Of a stretch of DNA of 47,293 nt, positions 7,597-16,361 are shown piece after piece (the stretch's first letter is position 1; every line of letters begins with the position of its first letter). A model generated the notes under the pieces. The model made no database searches. It was not told the DNA's origin and was given only the letters and a program-made list of their open reading frames with translations. The stretch covers positions 1 to 47,293 of the forward strand of contig NZ_JAUJFI010000022.1 in NCBI RefSeq assembly GCF_030849505.1, written 5' to 3'. Source of the DNA: Azospirillum isscasi. Its GTDB lineage: Bacteria; Pseudomonadota; Alphaproteobacteria; Azospirillales; Azospirillaceae. A program made the translations under genes and the position numbers.

Positions 7597-7682
7597 GCGT
7601 CGGCTTCCCTCGCCCGTCCGTCCGGTGCCATACAGGACGAAGGAGCGGACGAACCGTTCCGGCAGGAGAGGGATGACGAATC

Positions 7683-8384
7683 ATGGGCGATAAGGTTGCC
7701 ATCATCACCGCGGGCGGCAGCGGCATGGGCGCCGCGGCGGCGCGCCGGCTGGCGGCGGACGGCTTCAAGGTCGCGGTGCTGTCCTCCTCGGGCAAGGGGG
7801 AGGCCCTGGCCGAAGAACTGGGCGGGATCGGCGTGACCGGATCGAACCAGTCCGCCGAAGACCTGGAGCGTCTGGTCGAGCAGACCCTGGAGCGGTGGGG
7901 CCGCATCGACGCGCTGGTGAACAGCGCCGGCCACGGCCCGCGCAAGCCGCTGCTGGAGCTGACCGACGAGGACTGGCACAAGGGGATCGAGGTCTATTTC
8001 CTGAACGTGGTCCGCGCGGTGCGGCTGGTGACCCCGGTCATGGTGCGGCAGAAGGGCGGGGCGATCGTCAACATCTCCACCGCCTGGGCCTTCGAGCCGA
8101 GCCCGATGTTCCCGACCTCCGCCGTCGCGCGGGCCGGGCTGGCCTCCTTCACCAAGCTGTTCGCCGACCAGTACGCCGCCGACAATGTGCGGATGAACAA
8201 CGTGCTGCCCGGCTGGATCGACAGCCTTCCGGCGACGGAGGAGCGGCGCCAGGGCGTGCCGATGGCCCGCTACGGCAAGAGCGGGGAGATCGCGGCGACC
8301 GTCGCCTTCCTCGTCTCCGAGGGGGCCGGCTACATCACCGGGCAGAACATCCGGGTGGACGGCGGCCTGTCGCGGTCGGTGTAA
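7683..8384 (+). CDS. SDR-family protein with degenerate catalytic residues
   Basis: 233-residue Rossmann-fold short-chain dehydrogenase/reductase homologue. The nucleotide-binding glycine motif TAGGSGMG (9-16), the NSAG motif (80-83) and the C-terminal GYITGQNIRVDGG signature are all present. The usual Ser/Tyr/Lys set is not. At the standard spacing the residues are Thr133, Ser146 and Arg150, in TSAVARAGL where classical members have Y-x3-K. It therefore may bind NAD(P) without normal SDR chemistry, or use another mechanism. It converges on the TRAP binding-protein gene, with a terminator between them. The link to the catabolic cluster is by position only. Confidence 0.88.
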   Translation: MGDKVAIITAGGSGMGAAAARRLAADGFKVAVLSSSGKGEALAEELGGIGVTGSNQSAEDLERLVEQTLERWGRIDALVNSAGHGPRKPLLELTDEDWHKGIEVYFLNVVRAVRLVTPVMVRQKGGAIVNISTAWAFEPSPMFPTSAVARAGLASFTKLFADQYAADNVRMNNVLPGWIDSLPATEERRQGVPMARYGKSGEIAATVAFLVSEGAGYITGQNIRVDGGLSRSV

Positions 8385-8391
8385 GGCGCGT

Positions 8392-8437
8392 AAAAAGACG
8401 GTGCGGGCGGCGTCCTGTCCGGAGCGCCGCCCGCACC
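8392..8437 (-). terminator. Rho-independent terminator of the TRAP binding-protein gene
   Basis: Perfect 13-base stem, GGTGCGGGCGGCG (8400-8412) with its complement at 8425-8437, and a 12-base loop. On the minus strand the stem is followed by GTCTTTTTA, giving a T run. It lies 26 bases past the dctP-type stop. Confidence 0.85.
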
Positions 8438-8462
8438 GCAGGGCGAAGCGAGGGGGATCGCC

Positions 8463-9494
8463 TCAGCTCTTGTTGCCGACGATGCTCTGGTACTGCTTCC
8501 AGATCTCCGGGTAGCGCCGGACATAGTCCTGGTTGACCTTCAGGGCGATGTCGCGGAACTTCGCCTGCTCGCCCTGCGGAACCACGGCCAGCCGCCCGCC
8601 GGTGGCGATCATCTGGTCCATGGTCTTCTTGTCGGCGTCGATGGCGCGCTGCCACTGCTTGGCGACGATCTCGCCGGTGGTCGTCTCCACGACCTGCCGC
8701 AGGTCGTCGGGCAGGCCCTTCATCCACTTGTCGTCCACCAGGACCGAATAGGTCAGCAGGCTCATGCCCGGCACCAGCGAGGCCACCTTGGCGGCGTTGG
8801 TGCCGACCATCTCCCAGCCGCCGGCGGAGGTGTAGATCCCGTCGATGGCCCCCTGCATCAGCGCCGCCGCCATTTCGGAGGCGGGCATGGACACCGGGCT
8901 GGCCCCGAAGTCGCGCATCAGCAATTGCAGCACGCGCCCGCCGGTCAGGCGGATCTTGCTGCCCTTCAGGTCGCCGACGGAATCGATCTCCTTGTCCTTG
9001 AACAGGAAGATCAGGTCGGCGGTGCGCATCAGCCCCATGACGCGGATGCCCTTGTCGGCCACCAGCCCGGACAGCAGGGCGGCGACCTCCTTGGCGACCT
9101 CCGGCTTGGACATCGCCTCGTCGGTGACGGCGAAGGGCAGGTTCACCACGCCGTACTGGGGCGCGATGCTTTCGAGTTGCACGCTGACCGGCCAGACCAT
9201 GTGCACCGCGCCGGAGCCCAGCGCGGCAACCGCGTCCTTGTCCTTGTAGAGCGTGCCGGAGTGGAAGACCTTCGGCTTGATGCGGCCCTTCGAGCGTTCC
9301 TCGATCAGGGCCGCGTACTCGTCCATCATCTTGGCGGTCCAGTGCGACGTCGCGATCTCGTCCGTCATCACCATCTCGATCGGCGCCGCCTGCGCCCGGG
9401 CCTGGTCCGGCGCTCCGGCGGCCAGCCCGGCTACGGCCAATCCGACCAGCAGCGTTCTCGCCCAAAACGGCCTGAACATCGACGGATTGAACAT
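8463..9494 (-). CDS. dctP: TRAP transporter substrate-binding protein (DctP family)
   Basis: 343 residues, exported. A Sec signal peptide is visible (basic MFNPSMFRPFWAR, hydrophobic LLVGLAVAGLAAG, then ARA-Q at about residue 32). The mature part is a DctP-type periplasmic solute-binding protein, including the region SKIRLTGGRVLQLLMRDFGA with the arginine that in DctP proteins binds a carboxylate. The substrate is thus likely an organic acid. ATG at 9494 is used because GGGAGGG lies 6 bases upstream; ATGs at 9500 and 9509 are less well placed. The membrane subunits are at 18828-20736, which is far but in the same cluster. A TTGTAC-type operator lies at 9585-9596, 91 bases upstream. Confidence 0.93.
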   Translation of the reverse strand: MFNPSMFRPFWARTLLVGLAVAGLAAGAPDQARAQAAPIEMVMTDEIATSHWTAKMMDEYAALIEERSKGRIKPKVFHSGTLYKDKDAVAALGSGAVHMVWPVSVQLESIAPQYGVVNLPFAVTDEAMSKPEVAKEVAALLSGLVADKGIRVMGLMRTADLIFLFKDKEIDSVGDLKGSKIRLTGGRVLQLLMRDFGASPVSMPASEMAAALMQGAIDGIYTSAGGWEMVGTNAAKVASLVPGMSLLTYSVLVDDKWMKGLPDDLRQVVETTTGEIVAKQWQRAIDADKKTMDQMIATGGRLAVVPQGEQAKFRDIALKVNQDYVRRYPEIWKQYQSIVGNKS

Positions 9495-9584
9495 TGGCAT
9501 CCCTCCCATGGCTGCGTTCGGACGCTTCTGGCCCGCTTGTCCGAACGATCATAGGGGAAAACAATAGGGCATGCCAACATTATT

Positions 9585-9596
9585 GTACGGACAACT
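9585..9596. promoter_or_regulatory. Candidate HutC-type GntR operator before the TRAP binding protein
   Basis: TTGTACGGACAA, 11 of 12 bases identical to the perfect palindrome at 11805-11816. It lies 91 bases upstream of the DctP-family start. The 8-base core with GT and AC ends fits the operator pattern known for HutC-subfamily GntR regulators, two of which are encoded in this cluster. Confidence 0.65.
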
Positions 9597-9625
9597 CTAC
9601 GCGATAGGGCCTATCACCTCCGGCA

Positions 9626-10828
9626 TCACCCCTTGCGGCGGGACCACCACAGCACCGCCGCCGCCCCGGCCAGCGGGAAGGCGGTCATCAGGGCGAAGGT
9701 CTCGCCATAGCTGCCGACGCTGTTGAACAGGGTGGCGAACAGCGCCGGCCCGACGACCACGCCGGAGAAGGTGAACATCAGCGCGCCGCCCGTCGCCGTG
9801 CTGGCCGTGCCCCGCGGGGCGACCCGCGCCACCTCCGCCAGGAACACGCCGTTCCACCCGATGGCCGCCGTTCCGAACACCGTCAGCACGGCGAGGACCG
9901 CCGGCACCGGCCAGCCCGGCGCCAGGGTGGCGGTGACCAGGGCGGCGGCGGCGGACAGCCCGCCGATCCCGCCCAGCACCGCCACGCCGGAGCGCAGCCG
10001 GTCGGCCAGCAGCCCCCAGCCGATGCGCGCCGCCGCCCCCGCCGCCTGCATCAGGGACACGGCCAGCCCGGCGGAGACGATGGACCAGTCCAGGTCGTGG
10101 ACCAGCATGTTCACCGTGAAGGCCATCAGCGACAACTGGATCGCCGAGAAGCAGAAACCCATCAGCGCGAAGCCGCGCAGCGCCGGAACCCGCCAGACCA
10201 GCCGCGGCCCCTCCATCAGGTTGCCGCGGATCGGCAGGCCGGGGCTGCGGTCGTCGTCCCACATCCGCCGTCCCGGCGCGAAGATCACCAGCAGCAGGGC
10301 GAACATCCCGGCGACCGCCACCGCCGCCCCGCGCCAGCCGGCAAGCTCCCCGATTCCCGGCAGCAGCAGCCCGGCCAGCACGCCGGCCAGCGGCACGCCG
10401 GTCTGCTTCAGCGAGAAGACCAGATTGCGCCGGGCCGGCGGGGTGAAGCGGTTCAGCAGGTGGGAGGAGGAGGGGTTGACCAGCCCGTAGCCGATGCCGA
10501 TCAGCACCGACGCCAAGGCGGCGACCCACAGCAGGCCGGTGGCGATGCCCAGGCACCCCGCCATCCCCAGCAGCATCGCCAGGATGCCCACCGACCCGGC
10601 GCCCCAGCGCCGCACCACCAGCCCGGCGAAGGCCGAGACCAGGGCCGCCGCGCCGTAGATGACGCTGATCTGGTAGCCGACCGCCTCCGACCCCACCCCC
10701 AGCGAGGCCGCGGCCAGCGGCGCGACGGTCGCCAGGGTCAGGACGGACAAAGTGGCGACGGTCTGCACGCTGGTCACCTCCGCCAACAGGAGCGGGAAGG
10801 GGGCGGGCGGGGTCTCGTGCGTGGTCAT
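9626..10828 (-). CDS. MFS transporter
   Basis: About 400 residues with 12 predicted hydrophobic segments and a central cytoplasmic loop near RRMWDDDRSPGLPIRG. Major facilitator superfamily, like the CynX/NNP or oxalate-formate-like carriers; the substrate cannot be read from sequence. The start is uncertain: the ATG at 10828 (MTTHETPPAP) is used, while an ATG at 10864 with GGAG ~11 bases upstream would add 12 residues. It follows the CitE-type lyase gene closely on the same strand and so is probably co-transcribed with it, giving a second uptake or export route beside the TRAP system. Confidence 0.88.
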   Translation of the reverse strand: MTTHETPPAPFPLLLAEVTSVQTVATLSVLTLATVAPLAAASLGVGSEAVGYQISVIYGAAALVSAFAGLVVRRWGAGSVGILAMLLGMAGCLGIATGLLWVAALASVLIGIGYGLVNPSSSHLLNRFTPPARRNLVFSLKQTGVPLAGVLAGLLLPGIGELAGWRGAAVAVAGMFALLLVIFAPGRRMWDDDRSPGLPIRGNLMEGPRLVWRVPALRGFALMGFCFSAIQLSLMAFTVNMLVHDLDWSIVSAGLAVSLMQAAGAAARIGWGLLADRLRSGVAVLGGIGGLSAAAALVTATLAPGWPVPAVLAVLTVFGTAAIGWNGVFLAEVARVAPRGTASTATGGALMFTFSGVVVGPALFATLFNSVGSYGETFALMTAFPLAGAAAVLWWSRRKG

Positions 10829-10882
10829 GGGAGTCCGGACAAATGGCGGGGGTGCGGGGCTCATGGGCGGGCGATCTCCGGC

Positions 10883-11770
10883 CTACAGCATTCCGGCCCG
10901 CCGGGCCAATGCCAGGATGCGATGGGACCCCTGCACCAGCGGGCGTTCGACCAGCTTGCCGTCCAGCGTGCAGACGCCGCCGCCCGCGGCCTCGAAGGCG
11001 GCGAGGACCCGCCCGGCCTGGATGACCGCCTCCGCCGGCGGGGTGTAGGCGTCATGGATGGCGGCGATCTGCTTGGGGTGGATGGCCGAGCGCGCGGTGA
11101 AGCCGTGCAGGACGCTGCGCGCCAGCTCCCGCCGGTAGCCCTCCTCGTCGTCCAGCGCGATCCAGGGCATGTCCAGCGCGTCCAGCCCGAAGCGGGACGC
11201 TGCGTGCACGACGCGGCTGCGGGCGTGCAGCAGCGGCTCCCAGGCCAGCGGCACGCGCAGTTCCGCCGACAGGTCGGCCCCGCCGAACATCAGGAAGGAC
11301 AGGCGAGGGGAGGCCGCGGCGATCGCCATCGCATGCTCCAGTCCGTCGGCGCTTTCGATCAGCGCGCCCAGCGTGCCGGGGAGGCCCCGTTCGTCCAGCA
11401 GCCCGGCGGCCAGCCGCACGTCCTCCGCCCCGTCCACCTTCGGCAGCAGGAGGCCCGCCCAGCCCGGCGCCGCGCCGTCCGTCAGAGCCAGGATGTCGAG
11501 CATGCCGGTGCGGCTGCGCAGGGAATTGGTCCGAACGAAAACCGCCGGGCCGGATTCCGCCGCGCGTTCGCGCAGAAAGGAGCAGACGGCGGTGCGGGCG
11601 CCATCCTTGTCGGCAGGGGCCACCGCGTCTTCCAGATCAATGATAACCGCGTCGGCGCCCGCCGCCAGAGCCTTGGCGAAGCGGTCCGGGCGGGCGCCGG
11701 GAACGAACAGGTAGGACCGGCGGACCGGCGCGTCCGGCGCCGTTGCGGGGCTGTGCGGATTGTTGAGCAT
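10883..11770 (-). CDS. CitE/HpcH-family acyl-CoA lyase (citramalyl-CoA lyase-like)
   Basis: 295-residue HpcH/HpaI aldolase/citrate lyase beta family protein. Seen motifs: RSYLFVPG near the N-terminus, VIIDLEDAV with metal-ligand Glu/Asp, LLLPKV, the ALIESADGL glutamate, FGGADLSAELR and AIHPKQI. Such proteins cleave citramalyl-, malyl- or citryl-CoA thioesters. With the MaoC hydratase and family III CoA transferase of this cluster, citramalyl-CoA lyase (giving pyruvate and acetyl-CoA) is the best guess. ATG at 11770 with GGAAAG upstream is preferred over a TTG at 11785. Divergent from the MaoC gene; a palindromic operator lies 35 bases upstream. Confidence 0.9.
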   Translation of the reverse strand: MLNNPHSPATAPDAPVRRSYLFVPGARPDRFAKALAAGADAVIIDLEDAVAPADKDGARTAVCSFLRERAAESGPAVFVRTNSLRSRTGMLDILALTDGAAPGWAGLLLPKVDGAEDVRLAAGLLDERGLPGTLGALIESADGLEHAMAIAAASPRLSFLMFGGADLSAELRVPLAWEPLLHARSRVVHAASRFGLDALDMPWIALDDEEGYRRELARSVLHGFTARSAIHPKQIAAIHDAYTPPAEAVIQAGRVLAAFEAAGGGVCTLDGKLVERPLVQGSHRILALARRAGML

Positions 11771-11804
11771 GAAAACGCTTTCCAAGGTTGGAGGGGCGTG
11801 TTAT

Positions 11805-11816
11805 TTGTACGTACAA
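11805..11816. promoter_or_regulatory. Perfect 12-bp palindrome, candidate GntR operator
   Basis: TTGTACGTACAA lies in the 136-base space between the divergent CitE and MaoC genes. A near copy lies before the TRAP binding-protein gene (9585-9596). Symmetry, spacing of the GT/AC ends and location fit an operator for the cluster's HutC-type GntR regulators, controlling both directions. Confidence 0.7.
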
Positions 11817-11906
11817 CATGCTATCACAGACGCGGACCATGTCACTCTGAAATGATCCGCGCCGATGCCGATCCCCCTCCGATCCGCAGACAAGAGATGC
11901 CCGCCC

Positions 11907-12404
11907 ATGCCTGACATTTTGGAACCGCGGACCGTCGTCGCCGACCTGGGCCGCTACCTTGAGGATTTCACCGTCGGCGACGTCTACGAACACCGCCCCG
12001 GCCGGACGATCACCGAAGCGGACAACATCCACTTCAGCCTGCTGACGATGAACCGCCACCCCATGCACTGCGACCACGCTTTCGCCGAAAAGTCGGAGTT
12101 CGGCAAGCCGCTGGTCAACAGCGGGCTGACGCTGGCCATCGTGCTGGGCATGACGGTGGACGACGTTTCCTACAAGTCCGTCGCCAACCTCGGCTGGAAG
12201 GAGATCAAGCTGGTCGCCCCGGTCTTCCCCGGAGACACGGTCTACGCGCGTTCCAAGGTGCTGGACGTGCGTGAATCGAAGAAGCGCCCGACCCAGGGCA
12301 TCGTGACCACCTACACCGAGGGCTACAAGGCCGACGGCACGGTCTTCCTGACCTTCGAACGGGCCAGCCTGGTCCCCAAGCGGGGCCACGGCATCGGCGA
12401 CTGA
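11907..12404 (+). CDS. MaoC-family dehydratase (itaconyl-/mesaconyl-CoA hydratase-like)
   Basis: 165-residue single hot-dog MaoC hydratase. The hydratase dyad region is ITEADNIHFSLLTMNRHPMHCD, with Asp and His in the usual places (~45-63), followed by GKPLVNSGLTLAIVLGMTV. The family hydrates or dehydrates short, often branched or dicarboxylic acyl-CoAs. Context with a CitE lyase and a family III CoA transferase points to itaconyl-CoA or mesaconyl-CoA hydratase giving citramalyl-CoA. ATG at 11907 is chosen because homology begins just after it; the ribosome site is weak. First gene of the rightward operon, 40 bases before the MmgE/PrpD gene. Confidence 0.9.
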   Translation: MPDILEPRTVVADLGRYLEDFTVGDVYEHRPGRTITEADNIHFSLLTMNRHPMHCDHAFAEKSEFGKPLVNSGLTLAIVLGMTVDDVSYKSVANLGWKEIKLVAPVFPGDTVYARSKVLDVRESKKRPTQGIVTTYTEGYKADGTVFLTFERASLVPKRGHGIGD

Positions 12405-12444
12405 TCCGGACACGCTGAACGGACAAGAAAGAAAGGGAGGAACC

Positions 12445-13851
12445 ATGCCCGTCACCGATTCCAACTCGGAATCCATCGCCGCGAAACTGGCGGCCTTCGT
12501 CGCCGACACCCCGGACGACGCCATTCCGGAGGAGGTCCGCGCCCGCGCGCCGCACCACATGCTGGACGCCGTGGGCATCGCGCTGGCCTCGACCCGCTAC
12601 GACTTCGCCCACAAGACGCTGACCGCGCTGCGCGGGCTGGCGGGGGAGGGGCCGGTGCCGGTGATCGGCATGCCCGCAGCACTCCCCGCCCGCGACGCGG
12701 CGACGGTCAACGGGCTGCTCTGCCACGGCCTCGATTACGACGACACCCACATCGGCGGCGTCATCCACCCGACCGCCAGCGTGCTGCCCGCCGTGCTGTC
12801 GGCGGCGGCGATGACCGGGGCGGACGGACGGTCCGCGGTCAGCGCCTATGTGCTGGGCGTCGAGGCGGCGGCCCGGCTCGGCTCGGTGGCGCGCGGCGGC
12901 TTCCATCAGGTGGGCTTCCACCCCACGGGCATGATCGGCGTGTTCGGCTGCGCGCTGGCCGCGGGCCGGCTGCTCGGCCTGACCCGTGCGCAACTGGCCG
13001 CGGCCCAGGGCATCGCCCTGTCGATGGCGAGCGGCAGCCTGGAATTCCTGGAGGACGGCGCCTGGAACAAGCGCCTGCACCCCGGCTGGGCGGCGGCGGC
13101 GGGCATCACCGCGGCGGCGCTGGCCCGCGAGGGCTTCGTCGGCGTCACCCGCCCCTATGAGGGCCGTTTCGGCCTGTTCAACGCCTATCTCGGCAAGGAG
13201 GCCGGTCGCGCGGAGCTGGGCATCGCCACCGCCGGACTCGGCGAAGCGTGGGAGCTGATGGCGACGGCGATCAAGCCCTATCCGGCCTGCCACTTCACCC
13301 ACGCCTGCGTGGACGCGGCGTTGCGGTTGCGCCGCGACGGGCTGGACAGCGCGCGCATCCGCCGCATCGAAGCGCTGGTGCCCGAACAGGTCGTCAAGAC
13401 CGTCTGCGAGCCGGAGGCCAACAAGAAGCGCCCGGCCAACTCCTACGACGCGCAGTTCAGCGTGCCCTTCCTGGTCGCCGCCGCGCTGGTGCGCGGGCGC
13501 CTGACCCTGGCGGAGCTGGAGAACGACGCGCTGGGCGACGCGGCGATCCTCGACGTGGCGTCGAAGGTCTCCTACCGCCCCGATCCGGACTCGCCCTTCC
13601 CGAAGGCTTACTCGGGCGAGCTGATCGTGACGCTCGACGACGGGCGGGAGCTGCGCCACCGCGAGCACATCAACCGCGGCGCCGCCGACCGCCCGCTGTC
13701 CAACGCCGACATCGTGGACAAGTACCGTGGCAACGCCGCCATGGCCGTGCACGAGACCGCCGCCGCCCGCATCGCGGACGCCGTTCTCGGCCTCGACCGG
13801 GCTCCGTGCGCGGCGGACGCCCTGTCCGTCCTGTCGCCGTCCGTCCGCTGA
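12445..13851 (+). CDS. MmgE/PrpD family protein
   Basis: 468 residues, full length for the family. GLDYDDTH (~94-101) with HPTASVLPA, GFHQVGFHPTG, and the C-terminal KPYPACHFTHACVDA are typical of MmgE/PrpD. Members include 2-methylcitrate dehydratase and cis-aconitate decarboxylase, which makes itaconate; the exact reaction cannot be assigned here. A PrpD-type gene is also part of the Pseudomonas itaconate locus. ATG at 12445 follows GGGAGGAACC. It is 23 bases ahead of the acyl-CoA dehydrogenase gene. Confidence 0.9.
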   Translation: MPVTDSNSESIAAKLAAFVADTPDDAIPEEVRARAPHHMLDAVGIALASTRYDFAHKTLTALRGLAGEGPVPVIGMPAALPARDAATVNGLLCHGLDYDDTHIGGVIHPTASVLPAVLSAAAMTGADGRSAVSAYVLGVEAAARLGSVARGGFHQVGFHPTGMIGVFGCALAAGRLLGLTRAQLAAAQGIALSMASGSLEFLEDGAWNKRLHPGWAAAAGITAAALAREGFVGVTRPYEGRFGLFNAYLGKEAGRAELGIATAGLGEAWELMATAIKPYPACHFTHACVDAALRLRRDGLDSARIRRIEALVPEQVVKTVCEPEANKKRPANSYDAQFSVPFLVAAALVRGRLTLAELENDALGDAAILDVASKVSYRPDPDSPFPKAYSGELIVTLDDGRELRHREHINRGAADRPLSNADIVDKYRGNAAMAVHETAAARIADAVLGLDRAPCAADALSVLSPSVR

Positions 13852-13874
13852 CCATCCTTTCCGGGGAACCCGCC

Positions 13875-15053
13875 ATGAGCGCCACCACCACCACGATGAC
13901 CGACGCGGAACGCGACGAGCAGGAACGCCTGATCCTCGACAGCGTGGACCGCTTCCTCGACCGCCACGTCAAGCCGGTCGCCCTGAAGCTGGAGCACGAC
14001 GACATCTATCCCGACGAGATCGTCGAGCGGATGAAGGAACTGGGCCTCTTCGGGGCCACCATCCCGGAGGAGTATGGCGGGCTGGGCCTGCGCCCCTCCA
14101 CCTACGCCAAGATGATCGAGCGGATCTCGACGGTCTGGATGTCGTTGACCGGCATCATGAATTCGCACCTCATCATGGCCTTCATCGTCAACAAGACGGG
14201 GACGGAGGAGCAGAAGGCCGCCTTCCTCCCGCGCTTCGCCACCGGCGAGCTGCGCGGCGGACTGGCCTTGACGGAACCGGACTGCGGCACCGACCTCCAG
14301 GCCATCCGCACGGTGGCCCGGCGCGACGGGGACGATTACGTCATCAACGGCTCGAAGACCTGGATCACCAACGGCATCCAGGGAAGCTGCTTCGCCCTGC
14401 TGGTCAAGACCGACCCCACCGCGCAGCCGCGGCACAAGGGCATGTCGATGGTCCTGGCCGAGAAGGGGCCGGGCTTCACGGTCAGCCGCAAGCTGGAGAA
14501 GCTGGGCTACAAGGGCATCGATTCCGCCGAGCTGGTCTTCGAGGACTACCGCGTCCCGGCGGACCGGCTGATCGGCGGGGTGGAGGGCCGCGGCATGGCC
14601 TGCGCCATTTCCGGCCTGGAGCTTGGCCGCGTCAACGTGGCGGCGCGCGGCGTCGGCGTCGCCCAGGCGGCGCTGGACGAGTCCGTGAAATACAGCCAGC
14701 AGCGCAAGACCTTCGGCAAGCCGATCCACGAGCATCAGGCGGTGGCGATGAAGCTGGCCGACATGGCGACCCGCGTGTCGGCGGCGCGGCTTCTCGTGCA
14801 GCAGGCGGCCAACGCGCTCGACCGCGGCGAGCGCTGCGACTACGAGGCCGGCATGGCCAAGCTGTTCGCGTCGGAGGCCGCGGTGGAGAACGCCATGGAC
14901 GCCATGCGCATCCACGGCGGCTACGGCTACTCCAAGGAGTTCGTGGTGGAGCGGCTCTACCGCGACGCCCCGCTGCTGTGCATCGGCGAGGGCACCAACG
15001 AGATCCAGCGCATCATCATCGCCAAGCGGCTGATCGAGCAGAACCCGGTGTGA
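13875..15053 (+). CDS. Acyl-CoA dehydrogenase
   Basis: 392 residues, FAD-dependent. The acyl-CoA dehydrogenase signatures are ALTEPDCGTD (~133-142), WITNG, and QQRKTFGKPI near residue 280. The C-terminal IGEGTNEIQR carries the usual catalytic glutamate, seen as Glu in GEGT. It removes hydrogens at C2-C3 of a short or branched acyl-CoA and passes electrons to ETF. In this setting a substrate such as methylsuccinyl-CoA or a related C5 dicarboxyl-CoA would fit, but that is inference. ATG at 13875 is preferred over far upstream starts in the same open frame, which overlap the PrpD gene. Confidence 0.93.
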   Translation: MSATTTTMTDAERDEQERLILDSVDRFLDRHVKPVALKLEHDDIYPDEIVERMKELGLFGATIPEEYGGLGLRPSTYAKMIERISTVWMSLTGIMNSHLIMAFIVNKTGTEEQKAAFLPRFATGELRGGLALTEPDCGTDLQAIRTVARRDGDDYVINGSKTWITNGIQGSCFALLVKTDPTAQPRHKGMSMVLAEKGPGFTVSRKLEKLGYKGIDSAELVFEDYRVPADRLIGGVEGRGMACAISGLELGRVNVAARGVGVAQAALDESVKYSQQRKTFGKPIHEHQAVAMKLADMATRVSAARLLVQQAANALDRGERCDYEAGMAKLFASEAAVENAMDAMRIHGGYGYSKEFVVERLYRDAPLLCIGEGTNEIQRIIIAKRLIEQNPV

Positions 15054-15075
15054 GGGTTGGGTGGCCGCGACGGGC

Positions 15076-15128
15076 CCCCTTCCCGGCCTCCCCCCGCTGC
15101 GCAGGGGGAGGGTTGGGTGGGGCCCCGG
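15076..15128. repeat. Intergenic palindromic repeat, copy 1
   Basis: GC-rich imperfect palindrome centred on CCCGCTGCGCAGGG, with a GGGTTGGGTGGGG right arm. It shares its core with the longer element at 28986-29048. It lies between the acyl-CoA dehydrogenase and CoA-transferase genes of one operon and could form a strong hairpin in the mRNA. Confidence 0.75.
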
Positions 15129-15176
15129 CGCAACCACGCCCCACGCCCCCTCGCACCCCCATCAGGGAGACACCGC

Positions 15177-16361
15177 GTGCTACCCCTCGAAGGCGTCACC
15201 GTCATCGCCGTGGAGCAATACGGCGCCGGCCCGTTCGGCACCATGCTGCTGGCCGACCTCGGGGCCGAGGTCATCAAGGTCGAGAATCCCGCCGAGGGCG
15301 GCGAGGTCGGCCGCCATGTCGGCCCCCACTATTTCGGCCCCGGCAACAGCCACTTCTACCAGTCCTTCAACCGCAACAAGCGCAGCATCACCCTGAACCT
15401 GAAGCACCCCGAAGGCATGGCCGTGCTGCACGAGCTGGTGCGCCACGCCGACGCCGTGCTGGACAACCTGCGCGGCGACCTGCCGGACAAGCTGGGCCTG
15501 ACCTACGAGCATCTGAAGGCCGTCAACCCGAAGATCGTCTGCGCCCACCTGTCCGCCTACGGGCGGCAGGGGCCGCGGCGGGCGTGGCCGGGCTACGACT
15601 ATCTGATGCAGGCGGAGGCCGGCTACCTGTCGGTGACCGGCGAGCCGGACGGCCCGCCCGCCCGCTTCGGCATGTCGGTGGTGGACATGATGACCGGCCT
15701 GATGACCGTCTTCGGCCTCGTTTCCGGCGTGGTCGGGGCGCGGGCCAGCGGCAAGGGCACGGACGTGGACGTCAGCCTGTTCGACACGGCGCTGCACAAC
15801 ATGACCTACCTCGCCACCTGGTACCTGAACGGCGGCCACAACCAGGGGCGGGAGCCGCGCTCCGCGCACCCCTCCCTGACCCCGTCGCAGCTCTACCGGA
15901 CGCGCGACGGCTGGCTGTTCATCATGTGCAACAAGGAGAAGTTCTGGCCGGTGCTCTGCGAGCGGATCGGCAGGCCGGAATGGGCGGAGGACCCGCGCTT
16001 CCGCAGCTTCAAGGACCGGCTCGCCAACCGCGAGCTGCTCACCGTCCTGCTGGACGAGGCGCTCGGCCAGCGCACCACGGCGGAGTGGGTGGAGGCGCTC
16101 GGCGGCGCCGTCCCCGCCGCACCGGTCCTCGACATCGCCCAGGCGCTGGAGAACCCCTTCGTCCGCGAGAGCGGCCGGGTGGCCGACTTCACCGGCCCGG
16201 ACGGTGCGGTGCGCATGCTGACCGGGCCGGTGCGCATCGGCGGGGAGACGCTACCCACCCGGACCGCTCCGGCGCTGGGCGCCGACACGGAGGAGGTGCT
16301 GGGCCGCATCGGCATCGGGCCGGAGCGCATCGCCGCCCTGCGGGAACAGGGGGCGCTGTGA
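15177..16361 (+). CDS. Family III (CaiB/BaiF) CoA transferase
   Basis: 394 residues from a GTG at 15177 with GGGAG 8 bases upstream. Starts MLPLEGVTVIAVEQYGAGPF, the usual beginning of the CaiB/BaiF family. The ADLGAEVIKVE motif (26-36) and catalytic aspartate Asp141 in GYDYLMQAEAG are present, and the length is normal. It moves CoA from a donor such as succinyl-CoA to a carboxylic acid. In the itaconate pathway the equivalent enzyme makes itaconyl-CoA, so this is the likely activating step here. Separated from the acyl-CoA dehydrogenase by a 123-base gap holding a palindromic repeat; overlaps the following GntR gene by 4 bases. Confidence 0.92.
   Translation: MLPLEGVTVIAVEQYGAGPFGTMLLADLGAEVIKVENPAEGGEVGRHVGPHYFGPGNSHFYQSFNRNKRSITLNLKHPEGMAVLHELVRHADAVLDNLRGDLPDKLGLTYEHLKAVNPKIVCAHLSAYGRQGPRRAWPGYDYLMQAEAGYLSVTGEPDGPPARFGMSVVDMMTGLMTVFGLVSGVVGARASGKGTDVDVSLFDTALHNMTYLATWYLNGGHNQGREPRSAHPSLTPSQLYRTRDGWLFIMCNKEKFWPVLCERIGRPEWAEDPRFRSFKDRLANRELLTVLLDEALGQRTTAEWVEALGGAVPAAPVLDIAQALENPFVRESGRVADFTGPDGAVRMLTGPVRIGGETLPTRTAPALGADTEEVLGRIGIGPERIAALREQGAL

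Noticed and set aside
7212..7676. Open frame of 154 codons on the plus strand
   Set aside because: No ribosome site or family match and unusual residue composition; it overlaps the small membrane protein gene, which has better signals.
9603..9615. Palindrome GATAGGGCCTATC between the MFS and TRAP binding-protein genes
   Set aside because: Single copy with no matching site elsewhere and no T run, so neither an operator nor a terminator call can be supported.
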